Assembly: GCF_021261325.1 (NCBI RefSeq)
Contig: NZ_JAJSBI010000028.1
Coordinates: 60,105-124,104 of the forward strand
DNA length: 64,000 nucleotides
Direction: 5' to 3'
From: Streptomyces guryensis
GTDB lineage: Bacteria > Actinomycetota > Actinomycetes > Streptomycetales > Streptomycetaceae
Shown here: positions 10,132-18,630 of the stretch, one piece after another
Numbering within the stretch: the stretch's first letter is position 1
Layout: every line of letters begins with the position of its first letter
Translations under genes and position numbers: made by a program
Notes under the pieces: generated by a model
What the model was told of the DNA's origin: nothing
What the model saw: the letters and a program-made list of their open reading frames with translations, nothing else
Database searches by the model: none

Positions 10132-11052
10132 GTGACCGGACGACTGATGCTCCTCGACACCGCCTCGCTCTACTTCCGCGCCTACTTCGGCGTGCCGGAG
10201 TCCGTGAAGGCGCCGGACGGCACCCCGGTGAACGCCGTGCGCGGCCTCCTCGAATTCATCGACCGCCTGGTCAAGGACCACCGCCCCGACCACCTGGTGG
10301 CGTGCATGGACGCCGACTGGCGCCCCCAGTGGCGGGTCGACCTCATCCCCTCCTACAAGGCGCACCGCGTCGCCGAGGAGCACGAGATGGGCCCTGACGA
10401 GGAGGAGGTGCCGGACACGCTCTCCCCGCAGGTGCCCGTGATCGAGGCGGTCCTGGACGCGCTCGGCATCGCGCGCGTGGGCGTCGAGCCGTACGAGGCG
10501 GACGACGTGATCGGCACGTTCACCGGGCGGGCGAAGGGCCCGGTCGACATCGTCACCGGCGACCGCGACCTGTACCAACTGGTCGACGACGCGCGCGGGG
10601 TGCGCGTCCTCTACCCGCTGAAGGGCGTCGGGACGCTACAGCTCACCGACGAGGCGTGGCTGCGCGAGAAGTACGGGGTGGACGGCAAGGGCTACGCGGA
10701 TCTGGCGCTGCTGCGCGGCGACCCGAGCGACGGGCTGCCGGGCGTGCCTGGCATCGGCGAGAAGACGGCAGCGAAGCTGCTCGCCGAGTTCGGGGACCTG
10801 GCCGGGATCATGGCCGCGGTCGAGGACCCGAAGGCGAAGCTCACGCCGTCGCAGCGCAGGCGTCTGGACGAGTCGCGGCCTTATGTCGCCGTCGCACCGA
10901 AGGTGGTGAAGGTCGCGGACGACGTCCCGCTGCCGGAGGTCGACACCGCCCTGCCGCACGCCCCGCGCGACCCGGCGGCGCTGGACGGGTTGGCGGCCCG
11001 CTGGGGACTGGGCGGCTCGCTGCAGCGTCTGCTGACGACGCTGCGGACGTGA
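10132..11052 (+). CDS. 5'-3' exonuclease (FEN/PolI N-terminal family)
   Basis: The 306-residue protein starting VTGRLMLLDTASLYFRAYFG matches stand-alone 5'-3' exonucleases of actinobacteria. It has the N-terminal PIN-like domain with acidic metal ligands (MLLDTAS, ACMDADW, YEADDVIGTF, VTGDRDLYQLVDD). The helix-hairpin-helix arch follows (LPGVPGIGEKTAAKLLAEFG). It removes 5' flaps and RNA primers in DNA replication and repair. The start is uncertain: GTG 10132 fits homologues but has no well-spaced ribosome site, while ATG 10120 and 10123 are in frame. It diverges from the betaine transporter operon. Confidence 0.85.
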   Translation: MTGRLMLLDTASLYFRAYFGVPESVKAPDGTPVNAVRGLLEFIDRLVKDHRPDHLVACMDADWRPQWRVDLIPSYKAHRVAEEHEMGPDEEEVPDTLSPQVPVIEAVLDALGIARVGVEPYEADDVIGTFTGRAKGPVDIVTGDRDLYQLVDDARGVRVLYPLKGVGTLQLTDEAWLREKYGVDGKGYADLALLRGDPSDGLPGVPGIGEKTAAKLLAEFGDLAGIMAAVEDPKAKLTPSQRRRLDESRPYVAVAPKVVKVADDVPLPEVDTALPHAPRDPAALDGLAARWGLGGSLQRLLTTLRT

Positions 11053-11117
11053 CCGTTACGGCGACGCGCGCTCATCAAGCCCTCAGGGGAGAGGTGTTAA
11101 CTGAAAGAAGATGCTAA

Positions 11118-11133
11118 CTTAGGTAAACCTAAG
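11118..11133. promoter_or_regulatory. iron box (DmdR/DtxR-family operator)
   Basis: CTTAGGTAAACCTAAG is a perfect palindrome containing the TTAGGT half-site recognised by DtxR/DmdR1 iron repressors. It lies 21 bases before the ATG of the siderophore-interacting protein. Iron-dependent repression of that gene is the expected consequence. Confidence 0.75.
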
Positions 11134-11154
11134 CTTGGGAACAGGGAGGCCGCC

Positions 11155-12003
11155 ATGGCAGAACGTCCGGCACGGAAGCCGCGGAAGGCCCAGTCCGCGC
11201 AGGTGGTCCGCACCGAACGGCTGACTCCGCACATGCAGCGCGTGGTACTCGGCGGCGAGGGTCTGACCGGATTCTCGGCCGACACCTGCACCGACCACTA
11301 TGTGAAGCTGCTGTTCCCCCCGGCCGACGGCGTGACCTATCCCGAGCCCTTCGACGTGGAGCGCATCCGCGAGGAACTCCCGCGCGAGCAGTGGCCGGTG
11401 ACCCGGACGTACACCGTGCGGGGCTGGGACCCGGTCCACCGCGAGCTGGCTCTGGACTTCGTGATCCACGGCGACGAAGGTCTGGCCGGACCGTGGGCGG
11501 CGCGCGTCCAGCCGGGCGAGACCGTGCACTTCATGGGCCCCGGCGGCGCCTACGCCCCGGACATCAGCGCCGACTGGCATCTGTTCGTCGGCGACGAGAG
11601 CGCACTGCCCGCGATCGCCCGCTCCCTGGAGTCGCTGCCCGACGGCACCACGGCACACGCGTTCGTGGAGGTCTCCGGACCCGAGGAGGAGCAGAAGATC
11701 GACTCCGACGTGGAGGTCGTCTGGCTGCACCGCGGGGACCGGCCCGTCGGCGAGGCACTGGTCGAGGCCGTACGGTCGCTGCGGTTCCCCGAGGGCCGGA
11801 TGCACGCGTTCGTGCACGGCGAGGCGCACTTCGTGAAGCAGCTGCGCCAGCTGCTCCGCTGCGACCTGGCGATCCCGCGCGAGGACCTGTCGATCTCCGG
11901 CTACTGGCGGCTCGGCCACAACGAGGACGGCTGGCAGGCCTCCAAGCGGGAGTGGAACGCGCGCATCGAGGCGGAGCAGGAGAGCGCGGCGCCCGCCGCG
12001 TGA
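11155..12003 (+). CDS. siderophore-interacting protein (FAD-dependent ferric reductase, ViuB/SIP family)
   Basis: The 282-residue protein has an N-terminal FAD-binding barrel with TRTYTVRGWD (the RxYTxR flavin motif) and a C-terminal NAD(P)H-type SIP domain ending HNEDGWQASKREW. SIP proteins reduce ferric siderophore complexes in the cytoplasm to release iron. The ATG is preceded by GGGAGG at six bases. The iron box just upstream supports regulation by iron. It is monocistronic, closed by a strong bidirectional hairpin. Confidence 0.9.
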   Translation: MAERPARKPRKAQSAQVVRTERLTPHMQRVVLGGEGLTGFSADTCTDHYVKLLFPPADGVTYPEPFDVERIREELPREQWPVTRTYTVRGWDPVHRELALDFVIHGDEGLAGPWAARVQPGETVHFMGPGGAYAPDISADWHLFVGDESALPAIARSLESLPDGTTAHAFVEVSGPEEEQKIDSDVEVVWLHRGDRPVGEALVEAVRSLRFPEGRMHAFVHGEAHFVKQLRQLLRCDLAIPREDLSISGYWRLGHNEDGWQASKREWNARIEAEQESAAPAA

Positions 12004-12009
12004 GACGTC

Positions 12010-12045
12010 CGAAGGGGCGGCACCTCGTAAGGTGCCGCCCCTTCG
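12010..12045. terminator. bidirectional hairpin terminator
   Basis: Perfect 16-bp arms (12010-12025 and 12030-12045) with loop CGTA lie between the convergent ends of the SIP gene and the ABC exporter permease, so the hairpin can serve both transcripts. Confidence 0.85.
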
Positions 12046-12070
12046 CCGTCCCGTCACGCCGAAAGTGCGC

Positions 12071-12847
12071 TCACACCGACCGCTGGTAGGACCGGAACGT
12101 CCGGATCGACAGCCATACCGCCGCCACCGCGAGCGCCAGCAGCGCGCCGCCGCGACTGAGCACCTCACCCCAGTCGGGGTGCTCGGACAGGGCCGAACGG
12201 CCCGCGACCATCGCCCAGTTGAGCGGGTTGAAGTCGGCGATGTGCCGCATCCAGGACGGCATCTGGGCGGGCGCCATGAACGCACTCGAAAGAAACGTCA
12301 GCGGCAGCAGCAGGAAGGTGTTGATGCCGATGAGCGACTCCCGCTCCCGCACCAGCATGCCCAGCGCGTTGGACAGCGCCCCGAAGACCGTGCCGAGCAG
12401 CACCGAGGCGAGGACCAGGATCGCGATGCCGCCGATGCCGCCCGGGTAGTCGGCACCGCCCGCCAGGGCGAGCAGCACGATGACGACCGACTGGAACGCG
12501 GTGATCAGGCCGTTGTTGACGACGTTGCCGTTCATCAGCGCGGCCCGGCTGACCGGAGTGGTGAGGAAGCGGTTGAGCGTGCCCCGCTGGATCTCCTCCA
12601 GCGTGCCCATCCCGGCCCACATGTTCGAGCTGAGCGCGCTCATCACGACCACGCCCGGCACCAGGTAGTCGAGGTACGTGGTCGTCCCGAAGCCGCCCAG
12701 CTCGACGACCTTCTTGAAGAGGTTGCCGAACAGGAACAGCCAGATCACCGGCTGGATCAGCGTGATGATCGCGTACGCAGGCTGCCGGGTGAACACCATG
12801 AGCTGACGCTGCGTCATGTACCAGGTCTGGGAGACGGCCGTGCTCAT
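12071..12847 (-). CDS. ABC-2 type exporter permease (DrrB-like)
   Basis: The 258-residue membrane protein has about six hydrophobic helices and the ABC-2 pattern near its start (MTQRQLMVFTRQPAYAIITLIQPVIW). It pairs with the adjacent ATPase, whose stop it overlaps by 4 bp. Drug or lipid export is the usual role of DrrAB-type pairs. The substrate is not evident. Confidence 0.85.
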   Translation of the reverse strand: MSTAVSQTWYMTQRQLMVFTRQPAYAIITLIQPVIWLFLFGNLFKKVVELGGFGTTTYLDYLVPGVVVMSALSSNMWAGMGTLEEIQRGTLNRFLTTPVSRAALMNGNVVNNGLITAFQSVVIVLLALAGGADYPGGIGGIAILVLASVLLGTVFGALSNALGMLVRERESLIGINTFLLLPLTFLSSAFMAPAQMPSWMRHIADFNPLNWAMVAGRSALSEHPDWGEVLSRGGALLALAVAAVWLSIRTFRSYQRSV

Positions 12848-13860
12848 CGCGCACCTCCGGCGAGGACGAGGTTCTCGGTGGCTTCGGCGTCGGCCTCGGA
12901 GTAACGGCGGCCGGCGTAACGGAGGTAGACGTCGTCGAGGGAGGGCCGGGCGACGGTCGCGGCTGCGACCCCGACCCCGGCCCGCTCCAGGGCCCCGAGC
13001 AGTGCGGGTACGGCGGCTGCTCCGTCGTCGGCGCGAACGCTGACGCGGCGGCCGTCGACCAGGACCTCGTGCATACCGGGCAGCGAGCCGAGGACACCCC
13101 TGAGGAGCGTACGGCCGGCCTCGCCGACCGCCTCCCGCAGCTCCAAGTGGACGGCGTCGCCGCGCAGTTCACCCTTGAGCGAGTCCGGGGTACCCTCGAC
13201 GACGACCCGGCCGCGGTCGACGATGGCGATGCGCTCGGCGAGCCGGTCGGCCTCCTCGAGGTAGTGCGTGGTGAGCAGGATCGTCAGCCCCTCCTCCCCC
13301 GCCAGCCGGTCGATCTCGTCCCACATCGCCGTGCGGGCCTCGGGATCCAGACCGGTGGTGGGCTCGTCGAGGAAGAGCACCTCGGGCCGGTGCACCAGAC
13401 CGAGGGCGACGTCGAGCCGGCGTCGCATTCCGCCCGAGTAGCCCTTGACCGGACGCTTCGCGGCATCGGCGAGGCTGAAGCGGTCGAGCAGCTCGTCCAC
13501 CCGCCCGTTCAGTGCGGCGCCCTTCAACCCGTACAGCCTGCCTTGCAGTTGGAGGTTCTCGCGGCCCGTGGCGACCGGGTCGGCGCCGGAGCTCTGGGCG
13601 ACCACGCCGATCGCGCGGCGCACCCGGTCCGGGTGGCGCAGCACATCGTGCCCGGCGACGGTGGCGGTGCCCGAGTCGGGCTCGGCCAGGGTGGTGAGGA
13701 TCTTGACGGTGGTGGACTTGCCGGCGCCGTTGGGCCCGAGGAGCCCGAAGACGGTGCCCGGTTCGACGGTGACGTCCATGCCGCACAAAGCGGTGACCTC
13801 ACCGGCGTAGGTCTTGATCAGCTGGCGCGCCTCCACTGCGGGCGCACGGGTAGCACTCAC
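12844..13860 (-). CDS. ABC exporter ATP-binding protein (DrrA-like)
   Basis: The 338-residue ATPase has Walker A GPNGAGKST, signature YSGGMRRRLD, Walker B VLFLDEPTTGLD and the H-loop LLTTHYLEEADRL. The C-terminal extension of about 100 residues (after about 240) is typical of daunorubicin-resistance DrrA subunits. It is co-transcribed with the permease. The PadR-family regulator lies immediately upstream on the same strand. Confidence 0.9.
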   Translation of the reverse strand: MSATRAPAVEARQLIKTYAGEVTALCGMDVTVEPGTVFGLLGPNGAGKSTTVKILTTLAEPDSGTATVAGHDVLRHPDRVRRAIGVVAQSSGADPVATGRENLQLQGRLYGLKGAALNGRVDELLDRFSLADAAKRPVKGYSGGMRRRLDVALGLVHRPEVLFLDEPTTGLDPEARTAMWDEIDRLAGEEGLTILLTTHYLEEADRLAERIAIVDRGRVVVEGTPDSLKGELRGDAVHLELREAVGEAGRTLLRGVLGSLPGMHEVLVDGRRVSVRADDGAAAVPALLGALERAGVGVAAATVARPSLDDVYLRYAGRRYSEADAEATENLVLAGGAR

Positions 13861-13984
13861 GACTGCTCTCCTGAATGAGCGGATGACAACTGATCCGTCC
13901 GCTTGAAGAGCACCGGGCTATCCTGGGTGTGCCGCACCTCGATCGCCTGGAGCCGCTTCACGGCGGATTCAGTTCGGGGTTCGA

Positions 13985-14022
13985 GACCCCGGCCCAGCTG
14001 CTCCAACAGCCCGGCCGGGGTC
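13985..14022 (-). terminator. hairpin between padR and the exporter genes
   Basis: GACCCCGGCC (13985-13994) and GGCCGGGGTC (14013-14022) form a 10-bp stem eight bases after the padR stop codon. It may terminate or attenuate read-through into the exporter pair. Confidence 0.55.
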
Positions 14023-14029
14023 TGTTTCG

Positions 14030-14650
14030 TCAGGTGAACTCCGGTGGCAGCTCCCCCGTTTCATGGAAGTGGCGCCACCCGTCGACGCCCGGCAGTGAGC
14101 CCTTCTCGATCTCCTCCAGGAAACCGCGGACCCATTCCGCCTGCGCCTCGACCATGTGCAGCTGGTACTCGGCCTCGACGAGGAAGAGCCGCGGGAGCGT
14201 CTCGGCCAGCTTCTCCAGTGCCGCGCGCCCGCTCACCACCTCCACCTCGAGGTTCTGCAGCCGCTCCGCGAGCAGCCGCACCACGTCGTCGGGGGGCAGA
14301 GCCCCGAGCAGCGACAGCGCGGTCTCGAAGATCGGGAACTCCTTGGCCGGGACCGCCAGCAGATCGGACAGCCAGTCGGCCATCTCCTCCCGCCCCGCCT
14401 CGGTGAGCCCGTAGACCGTGCGCTCGGGCCGGTTGCCCTGCCGCTCGACGTCCGCGACCTCGACGAAACCGTGCTTCTGAAGGTTCTGCACGACCGTGTA
14501 GAGCGAGCCGTACTTGATCTTCGTACTGGCGTCCTTGCCCTGACGGCGCAGCGTCTGGGCGATCTCGTACGGATGCATCGGCTTCTGCCAGAGCGTGACC
14601 ATCACGGCGAGCGCCAGGGGGTTGCTGAGCTTGCGGCGCTTCATCGCCAT
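14030..14650 (-). CDS. PadR-family transcriptional regulator
   Basis: The 206-residue protein has a PadR winged helix at the N-terminus (about residues 10-85: HPYEIAQTLRR, YGSLYTVVQNLQKHGFVEV) and a C-terminal helical dimerisation domain of the Vir/PadR type. PadR proteins next to DrrAB pairs usually repress them and respond to the exported drug. Its own promoter overlaps a palindrome (14692-14731), which supports autoregulation. Confidence 0.9.
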   Translation of the reverse strand: MAMKRRKLSNPLALAVMVTLWQKPMHPYEIAQTLRRQGKDASTKIKYGSLYTVVQNLQKHGFVEVADVERQGNRPERTVYGLTEAGREEMADWLSDLLAVPAKEFPIFETALSLLGALPPDDVVRLLAERLQNLEVEVVSGRAALEKLAETLPRLFLVEAEYQLHMVEAQAEWVRGFLEEIEKGSLPGVDGWRHFHETGELPPEFT

Positions 14651-14684
14651 GACCGATCACCTCGCTTACGAATATCCGTGAACG

Positions 14685-14731
14685 AACATATCGCGATCTA
14701 CATCATGCGTCAATACACACGATGTATCGCG
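14685..14731 (-). promoter_or_regulatory. padR promoter with overlapping palindromic operator
   Basis: On the minus strand, TTGACG (14713-14708) and TATGTT (14690-14685) are separated by exactly 17 bases, a good vegetative-type promoter. The spacer contains CGCGATCTACATC (14692-14704), which recurs inverted as GATGTATCGCG (14721-14731). A bound PadR dimer there would occlude RNA polymerase. Confidence 0.65.
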
Positions 14732-14815
14732 TTCCGGTGTGTAGAGCAAGGGCGTGAGGACTTGGGCCCGCCGTGGACACGACGGCGTGACGCAGACGAA
14801 ACAGCCCGTCCCTAA

Positions 14816-14835
14816 TTTCTGTCGCCTGACAGGAA
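14816..14835. promoter_or_regulatory. palindromic operator shared with the 25772 site
   Basis: The 20 bases begin TTTCTGTCG and end TGACAGGAA, an imperfect inverted repeat about 45 bases before the permease GTG. The preceding CTAAT and most of the palindrome recur at 25769-25791, at the same distance from a start codon. TAATTT (14813-14818) could be a -10 element abutting the operator. Confidence 0.7.
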
Positions 14836-14879
14836 CCCCGCACCACTCTCCGCTCCCCGCGCCGAAGGCAGGTGCCGCC

Positions 14880-16439
14880 GTGACGACAACCACCCCCGCC
14901 GATGTACGCCCCGACCCACCGCACTCCCCCGACGACGGCTCCCTCGCGGAGTTCGGCTATCACCAGGAACTGCACCGCAGCCTGGGCCGGTACGCCTCCT
15001 TCGCGGCCGGGTTCTCCTTCATCTCCGTCCTGACGACCGTCTTCCAGTTCTTCGCCTTCGGGTACGCGTTCGGCGGCCCCGTCTTCTTCTGGGCCTGGCC
15101 GGCGGTGCTCGTCGGACAGCTGCTGGTGGCCGCGTGCTTCGCGGAGCTGGCCGCCCGGTATCCGATCTCGGGCGCCATCTACCAGTGGTCCTCGCGGCTT
15201 TCCAACCTCACCTTCGGCTGGTTCGCCGGCTGGATCATGGTGATCGGACAGATCGTGGTGGTCGCGGCGGCCGCGCTGGCGCTGCAGATGGTGCTGCCGG
15301 CGATCTGGTCGGGCTTCCAGCTCGTGGGCACCGACCCGTCGGTGACGTCCCAGGACGGCGCGGCGAACGCGGCGGTACTCGGAGTGATCCTGCTGGTGCT
15401 GACCACGCTCGTGAACATCGTGGACAACCGGGTGATGTCCCTGATCAACCGGGTCGGGGTGACCGCCGAGATCATCGGTGCGGCGCTCATCGTCGTGCTG
15501 CTGCTCACCCACTCCAAGCGCTCCCCCGGCATCACCTTCCACACCACGGGAGCCGCGAGTTCCGGCCTGTTCGGGGCACTTGCCGTGGGGTCCTTCACGG
15601 CGGCGTACGTGATGATCGGCTTCGACAGCGCGGGCGAGATGAGCGAGGAGACACACAACCCACGACGTACGGCGCCCCGCACCATCCTCACGGCACTCGG
15701 CGCCGCGGGCCTGCTCGGCGGCATGGTCATCCTCGGCGGCCTGCTCGCCGCGCCCAGCCTGACCGACGGCCGGCTCGGAGTCGACGGTCTGAGCTACGTC
15801 CTCACCAGCAGCCTCGGCGACGGCGTCGGCAAGGTGCTGCTGGCCGACGTGGTGGTGGCGATCGCGGTGGCGACCCTCGCCATCCAGACCGCGGCCTGCC
15901 GGATGCTGTTCTCGATGGCCCGCGACGGCCAACTCCCCTTCTCCCGCCGCCTCGCCCGCGTCACCCCGCGCACGGGCATGCCGACCGCCCCAGCACTGGT
16001 CGTCGGTGTCCTGGCCGCGGCCCTCCTGCTGCTCAACTTCGCTTCCCCGGACGCGTTCCTGGCCATCGGCACCACCTGCATCGTGATGCTGTACCTGGCG
16101 TACGCGATGGTCACGGGCCCACTGCTGATCCGCCGCCTGCGCGGCCAGTTCACCCCGGAGGGCACCGACGAGACGGGCGGCAGGCTCTTCTCCCTCGGCC
16201 GCTGGGGCATCCCGGTCAACACCCTCGCCCTCCTCTACGGCCTCCTCATGACGGTCAACCTGGCCTGGCCGCGGGCAGCGGTGTACGACCCGGCGGGCGG
16301 GCACTGGTACTTCCAGTGGTTCACGGTGCTGTTCCTCGCGGTGACGGTGCTGGCCGGCGGCGGGTACCGGGCGTACCGGAAGCGGGCGACCGCTCGAAGT
16401 GCCGTAACGGAAAGGGCGGTTCCGGAGGCCGTGGTCTAG
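14880..16439 (+). CDS. APC-family permease, urea-carboxylase-associated type
   Basis: The 519-residue transporter has about twelve membrane helices and the APC features FQFFAFGYAFGGP and CFAELAARYPISGAIYQWSS. It resembles the amino-acid permeases usually found beside urea carboxylase (guanidine carboxylase) clusters. GTG 14880 is chosen because an in-frame extension to 14754 would run through the operator. Here the cluster lies 11 kb away, yet the promoter carries the same palindrome. It is a candidate importer of the cluster's nitrogen substrate. Amino-acid transport remains possible. Confidence 0.8.
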   Translation: MTTTTPADVRPDPPHSPDDGSLAEFGYHQELHRSLGRYASFAAGFSFISVLTTVFQFFAFGYAFGGPVFFWAWPAVLVGQLLVAACFAELAARYPISGAIYQWSSRLSNLTFGWFAGWIMVIGQIVVVAAAALALQMVLPAIWSGFQLVGTDPSVTSQDGAANAAVLGVILLVLTTLVNIVDNRVMSLINRVGVTAEIIGAALIVVLLLTHSKRSPGITFHTTGAASSGLFGALAVGSFTAAYVMIGFDSAGEMSEETHNPRRTAPRTILTALGAAGLLGGMVILGGLLAAPSLTDGRLGVDGLSYVLTSSLGDGVGKVLLADVVVAIAVATLAIQTAACRMLFSMARDGQLPFSRRLARVTPRTGMPTAPALVVGVLAAALLLLNFASPDAFLAIGTTCIVMLYLAYAMVTGPLLIRRLRGQFTPEGTDETGGRLFSLGRWGIPVNTLALLYGLLMTVNLAWPRAAVYDPAGGHWYFQWFTVLFLAVTVLAGGGYRAYRKRATARSAVTERAVPEAVV

Positions 16440-16447
16440 GGCCCGGG

Positions 16448-17029
16448 TCAGTCGCCCCGCACGCGCGCGTGCAGGTGCATGTCGTGCCAGCCGTCGGCGT
16501 GCAGGAAGGCGCTGCGCTTGGTTCCCTCCAGGGTGAAGCCCGCCTTGGCGGCGACCCGGCAGGAGGCCTGGTTGGCGGTGGCGTGCAGGAGTTCGAGGCG
16601 GTGGAAGCCGATCTCCTCGAAGGCCCAGCGGGTCAGGGCGGTCGTCGCTCGTGCGGCGACGCCCTGGCCGCGGGCCGCCGCCGTGGTCCAGTACGCGACC
16701 TTGGCCACGCCCTCGGCAAGGCTGATGTCGCGCAGCGCCACCCGCCCGAGCAGCAGATCGGTGTCCGCGTCGACGACGGCCCACTGGGCGCGCCGCTCTC
16801 CCTCCCATTCCTTGCGCCACGTCTCGATCCACCCGGCGGCCTCCGCCTGCGAGTCGCTGCGCATGAGGTGCCACTGGTGCATCAGCGGGTCCTGGAACGC
16901 CGCATGGACCGCGGACACGTCTTCGGCCCGCCACGGGCGCAGAACCAGACCGTCGCCGCCGGCGATCACGGGCTGCGGAGCGCGGGAGAGGGTCTTCTCG
17001 GGCAGGACGGTGTCAGCGGTGTACGGCAT
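16448..17029 (-). CDS. GNAT-family N-acetyltransferase (RimJ/RimL type)
   Basis: The 193-residue protein has the acetyl-CoA-binding element AAARGQGVAARAT and the RimJ/L pattern EIGFHRLELLHATANQASCRVAAKAGF. Substrates could be the N-terminus of a protein or a small amine; sequence does not decide. ATG 17029 is chosen, with CAGGA eight bases upstream. It converges on the APC permease, with 8 bp between stop codons. Confidence 0.85.
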   Translation of the reverse strand: MPYTADTVLPEKTLSRAPQPVIAGGDGLVLRPWRAEDVSAVHAAFQDPLMHQWHLMRSDSQAEAAGWIETWRKEWEGERRAQWAVVDADTDLLLGRVALRDISLAEGVAKVAYWTTAAARGQGVAARATTALTRWAFEEIGFHRLELLHATANQASCRVAAKAGFTLEGTKRSAFLHADGWHDMHLHARVRGD

Positions 17030-17035
17030 GATCCG
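17011..17035. promoter_or_regulatory. second copy of the 25-base element at 10103
   Basis: The element (core GTGTACGGCATGAT) spans the start codon of the acetyltransferase on the minus strand and lies about 60 bases upstream of the pseudouridine synthase on the plus strand. Similarity to 10103-10127 is 23 of 25 bases. Its role is unknown. Confidence 0.3.
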
Positions 17036-17096
17036 CATCCTGCCGCCGGGGCGCGGCCCGGCCAACGGGTTTTCCGGCGCCGTACCCTTGATCGTG

Positions 17097-18047
17097 ATGA
17101 GACGCAGGCCCCGCATTCCCCCCGCCCCCCTGCCGCAACGCCACGGGGTGGATCCGGTGCGGGTGCGACTGCCTGTCGAGGGACCGTGGGCCACGGTGCG
17201 CGAGCACCTGGTCGAGCGGCTCAGCGGGGCGGGTGCCGGTGTCGTCGACGGCATGCTGGACGCCGGGAGGATCGTCGGCGCCGACGGGCGGGCCGTCGCA
17301 CCGGACGCCGCATACGAACCCGGCATGTTCGTGTGGTTCCACCGGGACCTGCCCGCCGAGGTGCCGGTGCCGTTCCCGCTGGAGGTCGTGCACCGCGACG
17401 AGCACATCGTCGTCGTCGACAAGCCGCACTTCCTGGCCACCACCCCGCGCGGCAGCCACGTCACCCAGACCGCGCTCGCCCGTCTGCGCCGGGACCTGGG
17501 CCTCCCCGCGCTGGGCGCCGCCCACCGGCTGGACCGGCTCACCGCAGGGCTGGTGCTGTTCACGGTGCGGCCCGGGGAGCGGGGCGCGTACCAGTCGCTC
17601 TTCCGCGACAGGCGGGTCTTCAAGGAGTACGAGGCGGTGGCCCCGTACGAGCCCGGCCTCGCCCTCCCCCGGACCGTGCGGAGCCGGATCGTCAAGGAGC
17701 GGGGCGTGCTCGCCGCGTACGAGGTGGCCGGCGAGCCGAACGCCGTCAGCCGCGTCGAGCTGATCGAGTGCGACGCCCGCGGCCTCGGCCGGTACCGGCT
17801 GACCCCGAGCACCGGGCAGACCCATCAGCTGCGCGTCCACATGAACGCGCTGGGAGTGCCCATCCTCGGCGACCCGCTCTATCCCGTGGTGACCGGTCCC
17901 GTGCCGGCCGATGACTTCCGGCGGCCGCTCCAGCTGCTGGCCCGGGCCCTGGACTTCACCGATCCGGTCACCGGGGCGGAGCACCGGTTCCGCAGTGCGC
18001 GGACCCTGGAAGCCTGGAGCTCCTACGACGACTGGGCCGCCCGGTAG
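17097..18047 (+). CDS. RluA-family pseudouridine synthase
   Basis: The 316-residue protein carries the RluA catalytic motif AAHRLDRLTAGLVLF, with the essential Asp in HRLDR, plus TPSTGQTHQLRVHMNALGVPILGDPLY at the C-terminal side of the fold. An N-terminal S4-like portion precedes it. It isomerises uridine in rRNA or tRNA; the target position cannot be told. No ribosome site precedes the ATG at 17097 (or the GTG at 17094). TACCCT at 17083-17088 could be a -10 for a leaderless message. Confidence 0.85.
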   Translation: MRRRPRIPPAPLPQRHGVDPVRVRLPVEGPWATVREHLVERLSGAGAGVVDGMLDAGRIVGADGRAVAPDAAYEPGMFVWFHRDLPAEVPVPFPLEVVHRDEHIVVVDKPHFLATTPRGSHVTQTALARLRRDLGLPALGAAHRLDRLTAGLVLFTVRPGERGAYQSLFRDRRVFKEYEAVAPYEPGLALPRTVRSRIVKERGVLAAYEVAGEPNAVSRVELIECDARGLGRYRLTPSTGQTHQLRVHMNALGVPILGDPLYPVVTGPVPADDFRRPLQLLARALDFTDPVTGAEHRFRSARTLEAWSSYDDWAAR

Positions 18048-18630
18048 CCGCGCCTCGACGGTCACAACTGCCGCTTGTCCCCCAGCAGTTCACTTGCACA
18101 GCTATGCCCGAATCGGCCACCAACCCTTTCGGATCGAGTTCATACATGACAACATTTCAACCAAGTGCGCCCCTGGTGTGCCGTCGTACGCTCCTCCTAC
18201 GCTCCTTCACGGGGACCGGCGTCGCGCGCACTCTGGGGATTACAGCGAGAAGTGGGATGTTCTTGCGGAGGCTCGGGTCATGGCACCAAGTCGCGTTGAG
18301 ATCGAGGCAGTAACCCCGTACATACCGACTTGGAAGGGCTCTGCGCAGGAGGCTCTCGAGCAGCTGTCGGACGCACGCGGCGTTAAGGAACGGCCGCATC
18401 GCTCGCATCACCTCTGGTGCGGATTGAATTGCGAACACAGAGCGGAATGCGCGCTCCCACATTACCTGCGACGCGCACGCCGTGACCCCATCCAGCGGAT
18501 GGCCTGTCGGCGCAGTGAGCGATACGCGTGGTGACTACACCTGTCCAGTTCCGGGCTTCCCACGCCCTGTGCTCGAGGGAGATGCTCACCTACAAGATCG
18601 TCAGCCACTCTTCGTGATGAGGACATCGCT
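18048..18630. other. lower-GC intergenic region upstream of the terpene cyclase
   Basis: This 583-base stretch is visibly poorer in G+C than its neighbours and separates the pseudouridine synthase from the terpene cyclase. It holds one small open frame with a ribosome site (18280-18534, listed separately) and otherwise no recognisable gene. The composition suggests acquired or decayed DNA. Confidence 0.5.
18280..18534 (+). CDS. small hypothetical ORF, 84 residues, doubtful
   Basis: ATG 18280 is preceded by GGAGG with an 8-base spacer, and the frame runs to TGA 18534. The product begins MAPSRVEIEAVTPYIPTW and becomes Arg/His/Cys-rich toward the end. Third-position GC is low for Streptomyces, and I recognise no family. 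It may be a remnant of a gene associated with the terpene cyclase, or spurious. Confidence 0.3.
   Translation: MAPSRVEIEAVTPYIPTWKGSAQEALEQLSDARGVKERPHRSHHLWCGLNCEHRAECALPHYLRRARRDPIQRMACRRSERYAW

Noticed and set aside
18157..18462. 101-codon minus-strand frame in the low-GC region
   Set aside because: No ribosome site or domain, and codon use is no better than random; the plus-strand 84-codon frame has a ribosome site and is listed instead.
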